64,000 nucleotides of DNA from Mycobacterium sp. 852002-50816_SCH5313054-b (GTDB taxonomy: Bacteria; Actinomycetota; Actinomycetes; Mycobacteriales; Mycobacteriaceae): contig NZ_LZIC01000013.1 of the NCBI RefSeq assembly GCF_001667185.1, positions 1 through 64,000 of the forward strand, written 5' to 3'. This document shows positions 28,131 to 36,970 of the stretch, piece after piece (the first letter of the stretch is position 1; every line of letters begins with the position of its first letter). The translations under genes and the position numbers were made by a program. Below the pieces are notes generated by a model. The model saw only the letters and a list, made by a program, of their open reading frames with translations. It did not search any database and was not told the origin of the DNA.

Positions 28131-28709
28131 CTAGCTCCACGCGTACTCCGCGCGCAGCCGCGCGGCGACCGCGTCGAAGATCTCACGATCCAGGACGGCG
28201 CCCTCGCGGCGAATGCTCTCCTCGGGCACGTCGAGCACCCGGTCGAGCCGGACCCAGCTTTCCCGGCCCTCGTCATCCCATGCGCCCGCACCGATCCCGA
28301 CCCAATCGTGGTCGCCGGCGTGCCGCTCCTGGCTGGACACCACCAGTCCCAGCAGGACGCTGCGGTCGCGACCCACGACGAGGACGGGTCGGTCCTTGCC
28401 GCGGCTGGGATCGTCCTCGTAGACCACCCACGTCCAGACGATCTCCCCCGGATCGGCGCGGCCGTCGAGGTTCGGGGCGTAGACCAGCTTGCGCGCCCGC
28501 TGGGCGGTCGGAAAGCTGGCGCTGGTCACCGGCCGGCCCGCGGCGATGGCCACGGGCGGCTGCGGGGACGCCGCGGCGATGACGTTCGCGGTGATCTTCA
28601 CGGCCTGCTGCAGTTCCCGCGCGACGACCTGGGCGGTCTGCGCGTACACCACCGCATTGCGGGCGAACCGCTGCAACGTCTTCCACTGAGATTTCCGGGC
28701 AGACGCCAT
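28131..28709 (-). CDS. PemK/MazF-like domain protein
   Basis: Protein of 192 residues (Rv2405-like). The N-terminal half is helical and Ala/Gln-rich. The C-terminal half resembles the PemK/MazF SH3-like barrel, with [20 protein letters not shown] and [17 protein letters not shown]. Classical MazF toxins are about 110 residues and are encoded with an antitoxin; here no antitoxin lies beside it and the protein is longer, so a stand-alone RNA-binding or housekeeping role is as likely as toxicity. It is divergent from lepA with only a short gap. Confidence 0.8.
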   Translation of the reverse strand: MASARKSQWKTLQRFARNAVVYAQTAQVVARELQQAVKITANVIAAASPQPPVAIAAGRPVTSASFPTAQRARKLVYAPNLDGRADPGEIVWTWVVYEDDPSRGKDRPVLVVGRDRSVLLGLVVSSQERHAGDHDWVGIGAGAWDDEGRESWVRLDRVLDVPEESIRREGAVLDREIFDAVAARLRAEYAWS

Positions 28710-28736
28710 ATTCGCAGCATAACCACGCGCGGCCGG

Positions 28737-30674
28737 GTGCGATTGTGTCCAAGTAGGCCCGGGCGACCCCACACAGATACCCTTGACGTACCGCTCAAGC
28801 GGCCGCGAGCAGGGCCAGACCAGGAGATTCCCATCAGCAGTTTCGCCGACAAAACCTTCACCCCGCCGGCGCAGATTCGGAATTTCTGCATCATCGCTCA
28901 CATCGACCACGGCAAGTCGACGCTGGCGGACCGGATGCTTCAGCTCACCGGCGTCGTCGACGAGCGGTCCATGCGCGCCCAGTACCTGGACCGGATGGAC
29001 ATCGAGCGGGAGCGCGGGATCACCATCAAGGCGCAGAACGTGCGCCTGCCCTGGCAAGTCGGGGATGAACGGTATGTCCTGCACCTCATCGACACACCCG
29101 GTCACGTCGACTTCACCTATGAGGTGTCGCGCGCGCTCGAGGCCTGCGAGGGCGCCGTCCTGCTGGTCGATGCGGCCCAGGGCATCGAAGCGCAGACCCT
29201 GGCCAACCTCTACCTGGCGCTGGACCGCGACCTGACGATCATCCCGGTGCTCAACAAGATCGACCTGCCGGCGGCCGATCCGGACCGCTACGCCGGCGAG
29301 ATCGCCCACATCATCGGCTGCGAACCGAGCAACGTGTTGCGCGTGTCCGGCAAGACCGGCGAGGGCGTGCCCGAGCTGCTCGACGAGGTGGTCCGTCAGG
29401 TGCCGCCGCCGCAGGGTGACGCCGACGCGCCCACCCGCGCAATGATCTTCGACTCGGTCTACGACATCTACCGCGGCGTGGTGACCTACGTCAGGGTGGT
29501 GGACGGCAAGATCACGCCGCGCGAACGCATCGCGATGATGTCGACGGGCGCCACCCACGAACTGCTCGAGGTCGGCATCGTCTCGCCCGAACCCAAGCCC
29601 AGCGTGGGCCTGGGCGTGGGGGAGGTGGGCTACCTGATCACCGGCGTCAAGGACGTCCGCCAGTCCAAGGTCGGGGACACGGTGACGACCGCCCGGCACG
29701 GCGCCACCGAGGCGCTGACGGGCTACCGCGAGCCCAAGCCGATGGTGTACTCGGGGCTCTATCCCGTCGACGGCTCCGACTACCCGGACCTGCGCGATGC
29801 GCTGGACAGGCTGCAGCTCAACGACGCCGCGCTGACCTACGAGCCGGAGACGTCGGTGGCGCTGGGCTTCGGGTTCCGCTGCGGCTTTTTGGGCCTGCTG
29901 CACATGGAGATCACCCGCGAGCGCCTGGAGCGCGAGTTCGACCTGGACCTGATCTCCACCTCGCCGAACGTCGTCTACCGCGTGGTGAAGGAAGACGACT
30001 CGCAGATCGTCGTGACCAACCCGTCGGACTGGCCGGAGGGCAAGGTCCGCACCGTGTACGAGCCCGTGGTGAAGACGACCATCATCGCGCCCAGCGAATT
30101 CATCGGCACCATCATGGAACTGTGCCAGTCCCGCCGCGGGGAGCTCGGGGGGATGGATTATCTGTCGCCCGAACGGGTGGAATTGCGCTACACCATGCCG
30201 CTCGGCGAGATCATCTTCGATTTCTTCGACTCCCTGAAGTCGCGCACCCGTGGCTACGCCAGCCTCGACTACGAGGAGGCCGGCGAGCAGGAAGCCGAAC
30301 TGGTCAAGGTCGACATCCTGCTGCAGGGCGAGGCCGTCGACGCGTTCAGCGCGATCGTGCACAAGGATTCGGCGTACGCCTACGGCAACAAGATGGCCAC
30401 CAAGCTCAAGGAGCTCATCCCGCGCCAGCAGTTCGAGGTGCCGGTGCAGGCGGCGATCGGCTCCAAAATCATTGCGCGCGAGAATATCCGGGCGATCCGC
30501 AAGGACGTGCTGTCCAAGTGCTACGGCGGTGACATCACCCGCAAACGCAAACTTCTGGAGAAGCAGAAGGAAGGCAAGAAGCGGATGAAGACCATCGGCC
30601 GCGTCGAGGTGCCGCAGGAGGCGTTCGTCGCCGCGCTGTCCACCGACGCGGCCGGGGACAAGGGTAAGAAGTAG
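28737..30674 (+). CDS. lepA: Elongation factor 4 (LepA)
   Basis: Ribosome-bound translational GTPase that remodels stalled elongation complexes. Conserved G motifs are seen: AHIDHGKST (P-loop), IDTPGHVDF and NKIDLP. The C-terminal LepA-specific domain ends in [19 protein letters not shown]. Conserved similarity begins at about 28833. The start is uncertain: the only ordinary in-frame starts are GTG 28737 and TTG 28743, neither with a ribosome binding site, while AGGAG at 28822-28826 stands six bases before an in-frame ATC (28833). I list the GTG, which gives 645 residues. A lipoprotein gene starts two bases after its stop, so the two are probably cotranscribed. Confidence 0.95.
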   Translation: MRLCPSRPGRPHTDTLDVPLKRPRAGPDQEIPISSFADKTFTPPAQIRNFCIIAHIDHGKSTLADRMLQLTGVVDERSMRAQYLDRMDIERERGITIKAQNVRLPWQVGDERYVLHLIDTPGHVDFTYEVSRALEACEGAVLLVDAAQGIEAQTLANLYLALDRDLTIIPVLNKIDLPAADPDRYAGEIAHIIGCEPSNVLRVSGKTGEGVPELLDEVVRQVPPPQGDADAPTRAMIFDSVYDIYRGVVTYVRVVDGKITPRERIAMMSTGATHELLEVGIVSPEPKPSVGLGVGEVGYLITGVKDVRQSKVGDTVTTARHGATEALTGYREPKPMVYSGLYPVDGSDYPDLRDALDRLQLNDAALTYEPETSVALGFGFRCGFLGLLHMEITRERLEREFDLDLISTSPNVVYRVVKEDDSQIVVTNPSDWPEGKVRTVYEPVVKTTIIAPSEFIGTIMELCQSRRGELGGMDYLSPERVELRYTMPLGEIIFDFFDSLKSRTRGYASLDYEEAGEQEAELVKVDILLQGEAVDAFSAIVHKDSAYAYGNKMATKLKELIPRQQFEVPVQAAIGSKIIARENIRAIRKDVLSKCYGGDITRKRKLLEKQKEGKKRMKTIGRVEVPQEAFVAALSTDAAGDKGKK

Positions 30675-30676
30675 CC

Positions 30677-31456
30677 GTGCGGAGAATCGGGCCGGCGACG
30701 GCGTTGCTCTTGGTCGCCGCGTTGGCGGCGGGCTGCGGCACGGTGGTGGACGGCACCGCCAAGCCCGCGCCGAATCTGAAGCCGCGGCCGCTCACCGGTG
30801 CGACCGTCAAGCAGGTGCTGCTCGACGGGGCGACGCTGTCGCGGATGCTCAGCCAGCCCTTAGTCGCCCGCAACCCACCCGAGTTCGGCGGCCCGGAAGC
30901 GCTGTACCACAAGGACGAGGCGGTGTCGCCGGCCGGTTGCCTGGGCGTGACCTCGATGCTGCAGAAGAGCGTCTACCTGGCCGGCCCCCAACCGGCCGAC
31001 GTGAAAGACGTTGCGTCGGAGTCGTGGTGGAACAACGGCGAGCCGGCGCAGGTGCTCACCGTGATCGAGGGCGTGGTGAGCCTGCCCTCGGCCGCGCAGG
31101 CCGCCGCGCTGTTCGCGCAGTTCTCGCAGCAGTGGCAGCAGTGCGCGGGCACCACGATGACGGAACAGACCGGCCCGATCAGCACGACGAACGCCATCAG
31201 CGACGTTCGGGTGGCCGACGCCTCGAATACCATTGTCGCCGCGACCAATACGGCGACATCGACGCTGCCCAACATGCCACCCCTGCGGCCCACGCCCCAG
31301 GCGCGAGCCCTCGGGGTCCAGTCGAACTGCCTCGTCGAGGTCGAGGTGGTCTTCTTCGGCGAGCGACGCCCGTCCGACCCGGGTTCGGGCAACGTCGACA
31401 CCAGCGCCGTCGACATCGCGCACACCATGATGGACAAGGTCAACGCCCTGGGCTGA
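30677..31456 (+). CDS. lppR: LppR-type lipoprotein with PknH-like sensor domain
   Basis: Predicted lipoprotein of 259 residues. The signal peptide ends in LAAGC, giving lipidated C20. The exported part resembles the extracellular sensor domain of PknH (family PF14032), with conserved cysteines in AGCLGVTSML, WQQCAGTT and SNCLVEVEV. The start is a GTG two bases after the lepA stop. The ligand is unknown. A diverged second copy follows 132 bp later. The name is given by synteny with Rv2403c next to lepA. Confidence 0.85.
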   Translation: MRRIGPATALLLVAALAAGCGTVVDGTAKPAPNLKPRPLTGATVKQVLLDGATLSRMLSQPLVARNPPEFGGPEALYHKDEAVSPAGCLGVTSMLQKSVYLAGPQPADVKDVASESWWNNGEPAQVLTVIEGVVSLPSAAQAAALFAQFSQQWQQCAGTTMTEQTGPISTTNAISDVRVADASNTIVAATNTATSTLPNMPPLRPTPQARALGVQSNCLVEVEVVFFGERRPSDPGSGNVDTSAVDIAHTMMDKVNALG

Positions 31457-31541
31457 GGGGCCCGCTGAAAAGCGCCTGAGACCTCGCTGCGGCTGGCCTG
31501 TTTTTCCGGCGCGGCGCAGCACGCTTTCGGGAAACGAAGCC

Positions 31542-31547
31542 TAAAAT
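31542..31547 (+). promoter_or_regulatory. Candidate -10 hexamer between the two lipoprotein genes
   Basis: TAAAAT is a good -10 match in an AT-richer patch and would start a transcript near 31554, about 35 nt before the second lipoprotein. It suggests that the second copy has its own promoter. No convincing -35 was found. Confidence 0.35.
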
Positions 31548-31588
31548 CAAGGTGAACAAAAGGTTAACGACGACGCCGAAGTGACCGA

Positions 31589-32347
31589 ATGAAACACCTC
31601 TCGTTCTTGATGGGCCCGTTGACGATCGTGCTGCTGGTCGCCGGATGCGCTGTGGCCATCGGCGGCAAAGCGACGCCGGTGGCGGGCCTGGCGCCGCGAT
31701 CGCTCGGTGGACCGGCCGTCGACCACGTGCTGCTGGGCGATGAAGCGCTTTCCCGAATCCTCAAGCAGCCCTTGGACCTTGACCTTCGTTTTCCGCCACA
31801 GTTCGGTGGCGCCGAGGAGTTACAGAACGCTGGAACGGCTTTGCCCGACGGCTGTCTCGGCGTCGTGGCGATGCTGCAGCAAGGCGTCTACGAATCCAGC
31901 GACGTCGAAGAAGTCGCGGTTGCGGCGTGGCGGCACGCTAATAGGCCCGCGGATGTGACGGACGTGAGGGAGGGCGTGGTCAGCCTGCCCACCGCCGCTG
32001 ACGCCGGCGCGTTGTTCGCGACGTTTTCTCGGCAGTGGCAGGAATGCAATGGCGCGCAGACGTCGTTGCCGGGCGGCGTGTTCCGGCTCAAGGGCAAGAT
32101 CACCGACGTGCAGGTCGCTGATTCCGTTGTGGCGGCCACGGTTTGGGAGGGGTGGCGGTCGCCCGATCCGGATTCGGTGTCCATCCCGGCGGGGCGCGCC
32201 ATCGCGGTGCGCGGCAATTGCCTCATCGAGGTCGAGGTGGATTTCTTCAATTCCCCGCGACCGTCGGCTCACGGGCCGGGGGAGATCAACAACAGCGCCA
32301 TCGACGTCGCGCGCGCGATGATGGACAGGATCGGCGCGCTGATCTGA
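31589..32347 (+). CDS. Second LppR-like lipoprotein (tandem paralogue)
   Basis: Predicted lipoprotein of 252 residues with signal peptide ending in LLVAGC (C20). It is collinear with the preceding gene: PDGCLGVVAMLQ, WQECNGAQ and RGNCLIEVEV match the three cysteine blocks of the first copy, and both end in an AMMDRIGAL-type helix. The PknH-like sensor fold is therefore expected. Overall identity is only moderate, so the duplication is old or the copies have diverged in ligand. It has a separate promoter candidate. It converges on the trehalase gene with nine bases between the stops. Confidence 0.82.
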   Translation: MKHLSFLMGPLTIVLLVAGCAVAIGGKATPVAGLAPRSLGGPAVDHVLLGDEALSRILKQPLDLDLRFPPQFGGAEELQNAGTALPDGCLGVVAMLQQGVYESSDVEEVAVAAWRHANRPADVTDVREGVVSLPTAADAGALFATFSRQWQECNGAQTSLPGGVFRLKGKITDVQVADSVVAATVWEGWRSPDPDSVSIPAGRAIAVRGNCLIEVEVDFFNSPRPSAHGPGEINNSAIDVARAMMDRIGALI

Positions 32348-32356
32348 CCCGGCGCG

Positions 32357-34408
32357 TCAGACCGGCGCGTTGGCCGGCTGGAACGTCCCGGAGCCGTCGG
32401 CTTCTTCTTCGGCGCGGATGACGTGCACCACGGCGTTGATCAGCGCCAGGTGGGTGAACGCCTGCGGGAAGTTGCCGAGGTGCCGTCCGGTGCGCGGCTC
32501 GATCTCCTCGGCGTAGAGGTGCAGCGGGCTCGCGTAGGACAGCAGCCGCTCGCACAGCCGCTTGGCGCGGCTCACCTCGCCGATCTCGACCAGCGCCGAC
32601 ACCAGCCAGAACGAGCAGATCGTGAACGTGCCCTCCTCGCCGGACAGCCCGTCGTCGGTCTCGTGGACCCGGTAGCGCAGCACCAGGCCTTCCTCGGTGA
32701 GTTCGTTGGCGATCGCCAGCACGGTATTGCGCACGCGCGGGTCGTCGGGCGGCAGGAACCGGGTCAGCACCACCAGCAGCAGCGAGGCATCCAGCGCGTC
32801 GCTGCCGTAGCGCTGGGTGAACACGCCGCGCGAGTCCACCCCGTGCTCGAGGATGTCGGCCTTGATCTCCTCGGCGATGGCCCGCCACTGCTGGGCGTAG
32901 CTCTTCTCGCCCTGCCGCTCGGCGAGCTTGCAGCCGCGGTCGAGCGCCACCCAGCACATCACCTTCGACGACGTGAAGTGCTGCGGCTCCCCGCGCACCT
33001 CCCAGATGCCGCGGTCGGGCTCACGCCAGTGCTTGATCGCCTCTTCCACCTGCTTCTTGAGCACCGGCCACAGCGTCTCCGGGATCTGCTCGCGCGACTT
33101 GGCGTGCAGGTAGAACGAGTCCAAGATCGAGCCCCAGATGTCGTGCTGGACCTGGTCGTAGGCGCCGTTGCCGATGCGCACCGGCCGGGCGTGGTCGTAG
33201 CCGGACAGGTGGTGCAGCTCGTCTTCGACCAGGCTGCGCTCCCCGCCGACGCCGTACATCACCTGCAGCGGGTGCCGCTCGTTGCTGTTGGCGCCGGAGA
33301 CGTCGGCGATGAAGGCGAAGAAGTCGTCGGCCTCGCGGTCCAGTCCCAGGGTGTAGAGGCCCCACAACGCGAACGTCGAATCCCGGACCCAGGCGTAGCG
33401 GTAGTCCCAGTTGCGCTCGCCGTGCGGCGTCTCCGGAAGCGACGTGGTGCTGGCCGCCAGCAGCGCGCCGGTGGGTGAATAGGTCAACCCCTTCAGCGTG
33501 AGCGCGCTGCGCTGCAGGTAGGCCCGCCACGGGTGGTCGGGGAAGTTGCCGATGTTGATCCACTGCCGCCAGCACTCGGTGGTCTGCCACATCTTGTCGG
33601 CGGCCTCTTCGTAGGTCTGCGGCGCGGGGTGCTTAGTCCAGCTCAGGGCGACGAAGATGTCGTCGCCCTCTTTCATCCGGGTGCGGGCGCGCGCCTCCCG
33701 GCCCTCCAGCCCGATGCGCAGGTTGGTGGTCAGCCGCAGCGTCGGGTGCGCATCCGGTTGCCGGTTGGCGCGGGCGATGGCCTCGCCGTACGCGTTCGCT
33801 GAGTATTCCCAGGTGGAGCCGACCCGGTGGTAGTCGAACGCCGGTTCGCAGCTCATCATCAGCTCGACGGTGCCGCTGACGCAGCGCACGGTGCGCAGCA
33901 GGATGTGCTCGGCGTCCCAGTCCATCGGGGTGCGGCGATGGGTTCGCGACCGTCGCTCGATGTCATGCCACTTGCCCATCACCAGGGCGTCGCGCACGAT
34001 CAGCCACCCGGTGTGGGTCTGCCACGTGGTCTCCATGATCAGGCTGCCCGGGAGGTAGCGACGGGCCGAGGGCACCGAGACGCCGTAGGGGCCGAGCCGG
34101 AAATGGCCCGCGCTGCGGTCCAGGATGGCGCCGAACACGCTCGGTGAGTCAGGCCGGGGCACGCACAGCCATTCCACCGACCCGGCGGGGGAGATCAGGC
34201 ACGTCGTCTCCCAGTCGGACAAGAACGCGTAATCGGCGATCGGCGGGAAGGGGTTCCGCAGTGACCCGCTGGTCGTGAGCGGCGCGGGCGCGTTGAAATC
34301 GATCGGCGAGGGCAGCACCGTTTCGGGGGCCGTGCCGAACGCTTCGAGCGGGGGCTCCCCGGGAGCACCGTCGGCCGGCTGGTCGGCGGGTTGGGCGTGC
34401 AGAACCAT
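32357..34408 (-). CDS. GH15-family trehalase
   Basis: Glycoside hydrolase family 15 enzyme of 683 residues, very close to the M. tuberculosis trehalase Rv2402 as I remember it. It hydrolyses trehalose to two glucose molecules; mycobacterial members need phosphate and magnesium. An N-terminal beta domain begins at PFPPIADYAFLSDWETTCLI and the catalytic (alpha/alpha)6 barrel contains ERNWDYRYAWVRDSTFALWG and the acidic IEPRTGRHLGNFPQAFTHL. The N-terminal 40 residues are poorly conserved. The ATG at 34408 matches the family start, though no strong ribosome binding site is seen. No signal peptide, so cytoplasmic. Confidence 0.93.
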   Translation of the reverse strand: MVLHAQPADQPADGAPGEPPLEAFGTAPETVLPSPIDFNAPAPLTTSGSLRNPFPPIADYAFLSDWETTCLISPAGSVEWLCVPRPDSPSVFGAILDRSAGHFRLGPYGVSVPSARRYLPGSLIMETTWQTHTGWLIVRDALVMGKWHDIERRSRTHRRTPMDWDAEHILLRTVRCVSGTVELMMSCEPAFDYHRVGSTWEYSANAYGEAIARANRQPDAHPTLRLTTNLRIGLEGREARARTRMKEGDDIFVALSWTKHPAPQTYEEAADKMWQTTECWRQWINIGNFPDHPWRAYLQRSALTLKGLTYSPTGALLAASTTSLPETPHGERNWDYRYAWVRDSTFALWGLYTLGLDREADDFFAFIADVSGANSNERHPLQVMYGVGGERSLVEDELHHLSGYDHARPVRIGNGAYDQVQHDIWGSILDSFYLHAKSREQIPETLWPVLKKQVEEAIKHWREPDRGIWEVRGEPQHFTSSKVMCWVALDRGCKLAERQGEKSYAQQWRAIAEEIKADILEHGVDSRGVFTQRYGSDALDASLLLVVLTRFLPPDDPRVRNTVLAIANELTEEGLVLRYRVHETDDGLSGEEGTFTICSFWLVSALVEIGEVSRAKRLCERLLSYASPLHLYAEEIEPRTGRHLGNFPQAFTHLALINAVVHVIRAEEEADGSGTFQPANAPV

Positions 34409-34594
34409 CCCGACATCATCGACTGTCAACCTGCCCGGCGTCCAATGTTTGCATCGGGTGTCGGGTTTTGGCCGGCGTTCGCGGTACCGCCGCGGAATCC
34501 ACGGGAAGCCGCGTTTTTCCCTCACCGTGACTTTTACGCGGCAGCGGGCCACGCCACGTTGGTTTCGCCTCCCAGGGCGAATAGGGTGAGCCAA

Positions 34595-34789
34595 GTGAGC
34601 GCGTTCCTGAATTGGTGGGACGGCAACGAGCTGTGGCTTTCGGGCCTGCCGTTCGTGTTGCAGGCCCTGATCGTGATGCCCGTCGTGTTGGCGGTGGCCT
34701 ACGTCGCGGCGACGGTGCTCGACGGCCTGCTCGGGCGGGGCATCAAGTTGATGCGCCGGGTCCGGCACGCCGATGAGGCGCCCGGGTAA
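34595..34789 (+). CDS. Small membrane protein
   Basis: Protein of 64 residues with one long hydrophobic helix (LSGLPFVLQALIVMPVVLAV) and a basic C-terminus (GIKLMRRVRHAD). I chose GTG 34595, preceded by AGGGTGAG; GTG 34586 is an in-frame alternative three codons earlier. Its place between the trehalase and subI corresponds to the small Rv2401A-type gene of M. tuberculosis. Function unknown. Confidence 0.65.
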   Translation: MSAFLNWWDGNELWLSGLPFVLQALIVMPVVLAVAYVAATVLDGLLGRGIKLMRRVRHADEAPG

Positions 34790-34794
34790 CGCGC

Positions 34795-34872
34795 ATGCCC
34801 CGGTCACACGTGACCCTGATTCTGATCACGCTCGTCGTGCTGGTGATCGTCGCGTGGCTGGCGACGCACTGA
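34795..34872 (+). CDS. Single-helix membrane microprotein, 25 residues
   Basis: The ATG at 34795 opens 25 codons (MPRSHVTLILITLVVLVIVA, then WLATH) ending in TGA at 34872. It is essentially one transmembrane helix with a basic N-terminus, starting five bases after the stop of the small membrane protein, so translational coupling is likely. There is no homology I can recall. It could be chance, but the hydrophobic run without interruption and the tight spacing speak for a real gene. Confidence 0.45.
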   Translation: MPRSHVTLILITLVVLVIVAWLATH

Positions 34873-34896
34873 CAAGACGGCCCCTGCGGATCCTGT

Positions 34897-34902
34897 TAGG
34901 CT
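34897..34902 (+). promoter_or_regulatory. -10 hexamer for leaderless subI operon transcript
   Basis: TAGGCT is a perfect TANNNT -10 motif exactly seven bases before an ATG (34910). That spacing puts the transcription start on the A of the ATG, the hallmark of a leaderless mycobacterial message. No clear -35. Confidence 0.6.
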
Positions 34903-34909
34903 TCGCGAC

Positions 34910-34966
34910 ATGCATGAGGCGTCCGGTGTTTTCGAATGCGCCGTCTTCGTGCACTGTTGTCGCTGA
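34910..34966 (+). CDS. Leaderless cysteine-containing leader peptide of the sulfate operon
   Basis: Short ORF of 18 residues, MHEASGVFECAVFVHCCR, directly at the predicted transcription start. Cysteines are at positions 10, 16 and 17, with the adjacent pair just before the stop. Leaderless short ORFs encoding cysteine runs have been described in M. smegmatis upstream of the sulfate-uptake and sulfite-reductase operons, where they act as cysteine-responsive attenuators. The position upstream of subI fits that class. Stalling at the Cys codons when cysteine is scarce should change folding of the 113 nt before subI. Confidence 0.7.
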   Translation: MHEASGVFECAVFVHCCR

Positions 34967-35024
34967 CTCCCAAACCCCGTGCGCGGTCTGGTCTGGAGTC
35001 GTGAATTCTCCTGAATTGGCAAAC

Positions 35025-35073
35025 GCCTTTCCGCCGCACCGGGACCGAGAACCAAAGTCCCGCACTGAAAGGC
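35025..35073 (+). promoter_or_regulatory. Predicted hairpin sequestering the subI ribosome binding site
   Basis: GCCTTTC (35025-35031) is perfectly complementary to GAAAGGC (35067-35073), which contains the subI ribosome binding site. Inside lies a second perfect stem, CGGGAC (35040-35045) with GTCCCG (35057-35062), closing an 11-nt loop. The combined structure would hide the ribosome binding site, and the upstream leader peptide offers a way to control it. Folding energy was not computed. Confidence 0.5.
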
Positions 35074-35078
35074 CACCC

Positions 35079-36125
35079 ATGCTCAACGACATCGGCAGCG
35101 CCCCGCGCCGGCCGGTTCTCCGCTGTGTCGTGGCGCTGGCGCTGATCGCCGGTGCCGTCGGCGCGTGCGCGGGCGGCCCCAGCGACGTCGTCGGGGGCGG
35201 CGGGCCGGGCAACGCGCGCACCAGTATCACGCTGGTCGCCTATTCGGTCCCAGAACCGGGCTGGAGCAAGGTGATTCCCGCGTTCAACGCTTCGGAGGAG
35301 GGCAAGGGCGTGCAGGTGGTGGCCTCGTACGGCGCCTCGGGTGACCAGTCCCGCGGCGTTGTCGACGGTAAGCCGGCCGACGTCGTGAACTTCTCCGTCG
35401 AGCCGGACATCGCGCGATTGGTCAAGGCCGGCAAGGTTTCCAAGGACTGGAACACCGACGCCACCAAGGGGATCCCGTTCGGGTCGGTGGTAACCCTGGT
35501 GGTACGCAAGGGCAATCCGAAGAACATCAGGGACTGGGATGACTTGTTGCGGCCCGGCGTCGAGGTCATCACGCCCAGCCCACTGAGTTCCGGCTCGGCC
35601 AAGTGGAACCTGCTCGCCCCGTACGCCGTCAAGAGCCAGGGCGGGAACAACGCCCAGGCGGGTGTCGACTTCATCGGCAAGCTGGTGCGCGAACACGTCA
35701 AATTGCGTCCCGGGTCGGGCCGGGAGGCCACCGACGTCTTCGTCCAGGGCAGTGGCGACGTGTTGATCAGCTACGAGAACGAGGCGATCGCCACGGAGCG
35801 GGCCGGCAAACCCGTCGAGCACGTCAACCCGCCGCAGACCTTCAAGATCGAGAACCCGGTAGCGGTGGTGAGCACCAGCCCCCACCTGAACGCCGCCGTC
35901 GCCTTCAAGAACTTCCAGTACACCGCGGCGGCGCAAAAGGTGTGGGCGCAGGCCGGCTTCCGGCCGGTCGATCCGGCCGTGGCGGCCGACTTCCCTGACC
36001 AGTTCCCGGCGCCGGCGAAACTGTGGACGATCGCCGACCTCGGCGGTTGGGGGACAACGGATCCGCAGCTGTTCGACAAGAGCATCGGCAGCATCACCAA
36101 GATCTACACCCAGGCCACCGGATGA
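35079..36125 (+). CDS. subI: Sulfate-binding lipoprotein of the sulfate ABC transporter
   Basis: Periplasmic-type substrate-binding lipoprotein of 348 residues. The lipobox AVGAC gives lipidated C30. The mature part is a sulfate-binding fold (LVAYSVPEPGWSKVIPAF, PLSSGSAKWNLLAPYA, QGSGDVLISYENEA). It captures sulfate or thiosulfate and hands it to CysT-CysW-CysA. The ATG at 35079 has AAAGG seven bases upstream, inside a predicted hairpin. It overlaps cysT by four bases (ATGA). Regulation by cysteine through the upstream leader peptide is inferred. Confidence 0.94.
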   Translation: MLNDIGSAPRRPVLRCVVALALIAGAVGACAGGPSDVVGGGGPGNARTSITLVAYSVPEPGWSKVIPAFNASEEGKGVQVVASYGASGDQSRGVVDGKPADVVNFSVEPDIARLVKAGKVSKDWNTDATKGIPFGSVVTLVVRKGNPKNIRDWDDLLRPGVEVITPSPLSSGSAKWNLLAPYAVKSQGGNNAQAGVDFIGKLVREHVKLRPGSGREATDVFVQGSGDVLISYENEAIATERAGKPVEHVNPPQTFKIENPVAVVSTSPHLNAAVAFKNFQYTAAAQKVWAQAGFRPVDPAVAADFPDQFPAPAKLWTIADLGGWGTTDPQLFDKSIGSITKIYTQATG

Positions 36126-36970
36126 CGGCCACGGTGACGCCCGGGTACCAGGCGCCGACGGGTGCGTGGCGGGTGCGGGGATCCGGAACCACGTCACTGC
36201 GGGTCGGCGTTGCGACGCTGTGGCTTTCGGTGATCGTGCTGCTGCCGCTGGCCGCCATCGCGTGGCAGGCGGCCGCCGGCGGCTGGCATGCCTTCTGGCT
36301 CGCGGTCACGTCGAACGCCGCGCTGGAGTCGTTCCGGGTGACGCTGACCATCTCCGCCGGGGTGACGGTCGTCAACGTGATCTTCGGCCTGCTGATCGCG
36401 TGGGTGCTGGTGCGTGACGACTTCTTCGGCAAGCGGCTCGTCGACGCGATCATCGACCTGCCGTTCGCGCTGCCGACCATCGTGGCCAGCCTGGTGATGC
36501 TGGCCCTGTACGGCAACAACAGCCCGGTGGGCCTGCACCTGCAGCACACCGCCTGGGGCGTGGCCGTGGCGCTGGCCTTCGTCACGCTGCCCTTTGTGGT
36601 GCGCGCTGTTCAGCCGGTGCTGCTGGAAATGGATCGGGAGACCGAGGAGGCGGCGGCGTCGCTGGGCGCCAGCGGCCCGAAGGTCTTCACCTCGGTCATG
36701 TTGCCGTCCCTGACGCCCGCCCTGTTATCCGGTGCGGGGCTGGCCTTCTCGCGAGCGATCGGTGAGTTCGGGTCGGTGGTGCTGATCGGCGGCGCCGTCC
36801 CGGGCAAGACCGAGGTGTCATCGCAGTGGATACGGACGCTGATCGAAAACGATGACCGCACCGGTGCCGCCGCGATATCCATTGTGCTGCTGGCGATCTC
36901 GTTCTTCGTGTTGCTCGCCTTGCGAATCGTGGGCGGGCGCGCCGCCAAGCGTCAGGAGCTGGCCGAATGA
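36122..36970 (+). CDS. cysT: Sulfate ABC transporter permease CysT
   Basis: Inner-membrane permease of 282 residues, one half of the sulfate channel. About six membrane helices are visible, with the cytoplasmic EAA-type loop [20 protein letters not shown] that docks on the ATPase. The ATG overlaps the subI stop by four bases, and its own stop overlaps the cysW start by four bases, so the products are made in step. The N-terminal 25 residues are basic and cytoplasmic. Confidence 0.94.
   Translation: MTATVTPGYQAPTGAWRVRGSGTTSLRVGVATLWLSVIVLLPLAAIAWQAAAGGWHAFWLAVTSNAALESFRVTLTISAGVTVVNVIFGLLIAWVLVRDDFFGKRLVDAIIDLPFALPTIVASLVMLALYGNNSPVGLHLQHTAWGVAVALAFVTLPFVVRAVQPVLLEMDRETEEAAASLGASGPKVFTSVMLPSLTPALLSGAGLAFSRAIGEFGSVVLIGGAVPGKTEVSSQWIRTLIENDDRTGAAAISIVLLAISFFVLLALRIVGGRAAKRQELAE

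Noticed and set aside
28131..30362. A 743-codon open frame on the minus strand across lepA
   Set aside because: It is antisense to the highly conserved LepA frame and includes the PemK-like gene only at its 3' end; GC-rich codon use keeps this frame open by chance.
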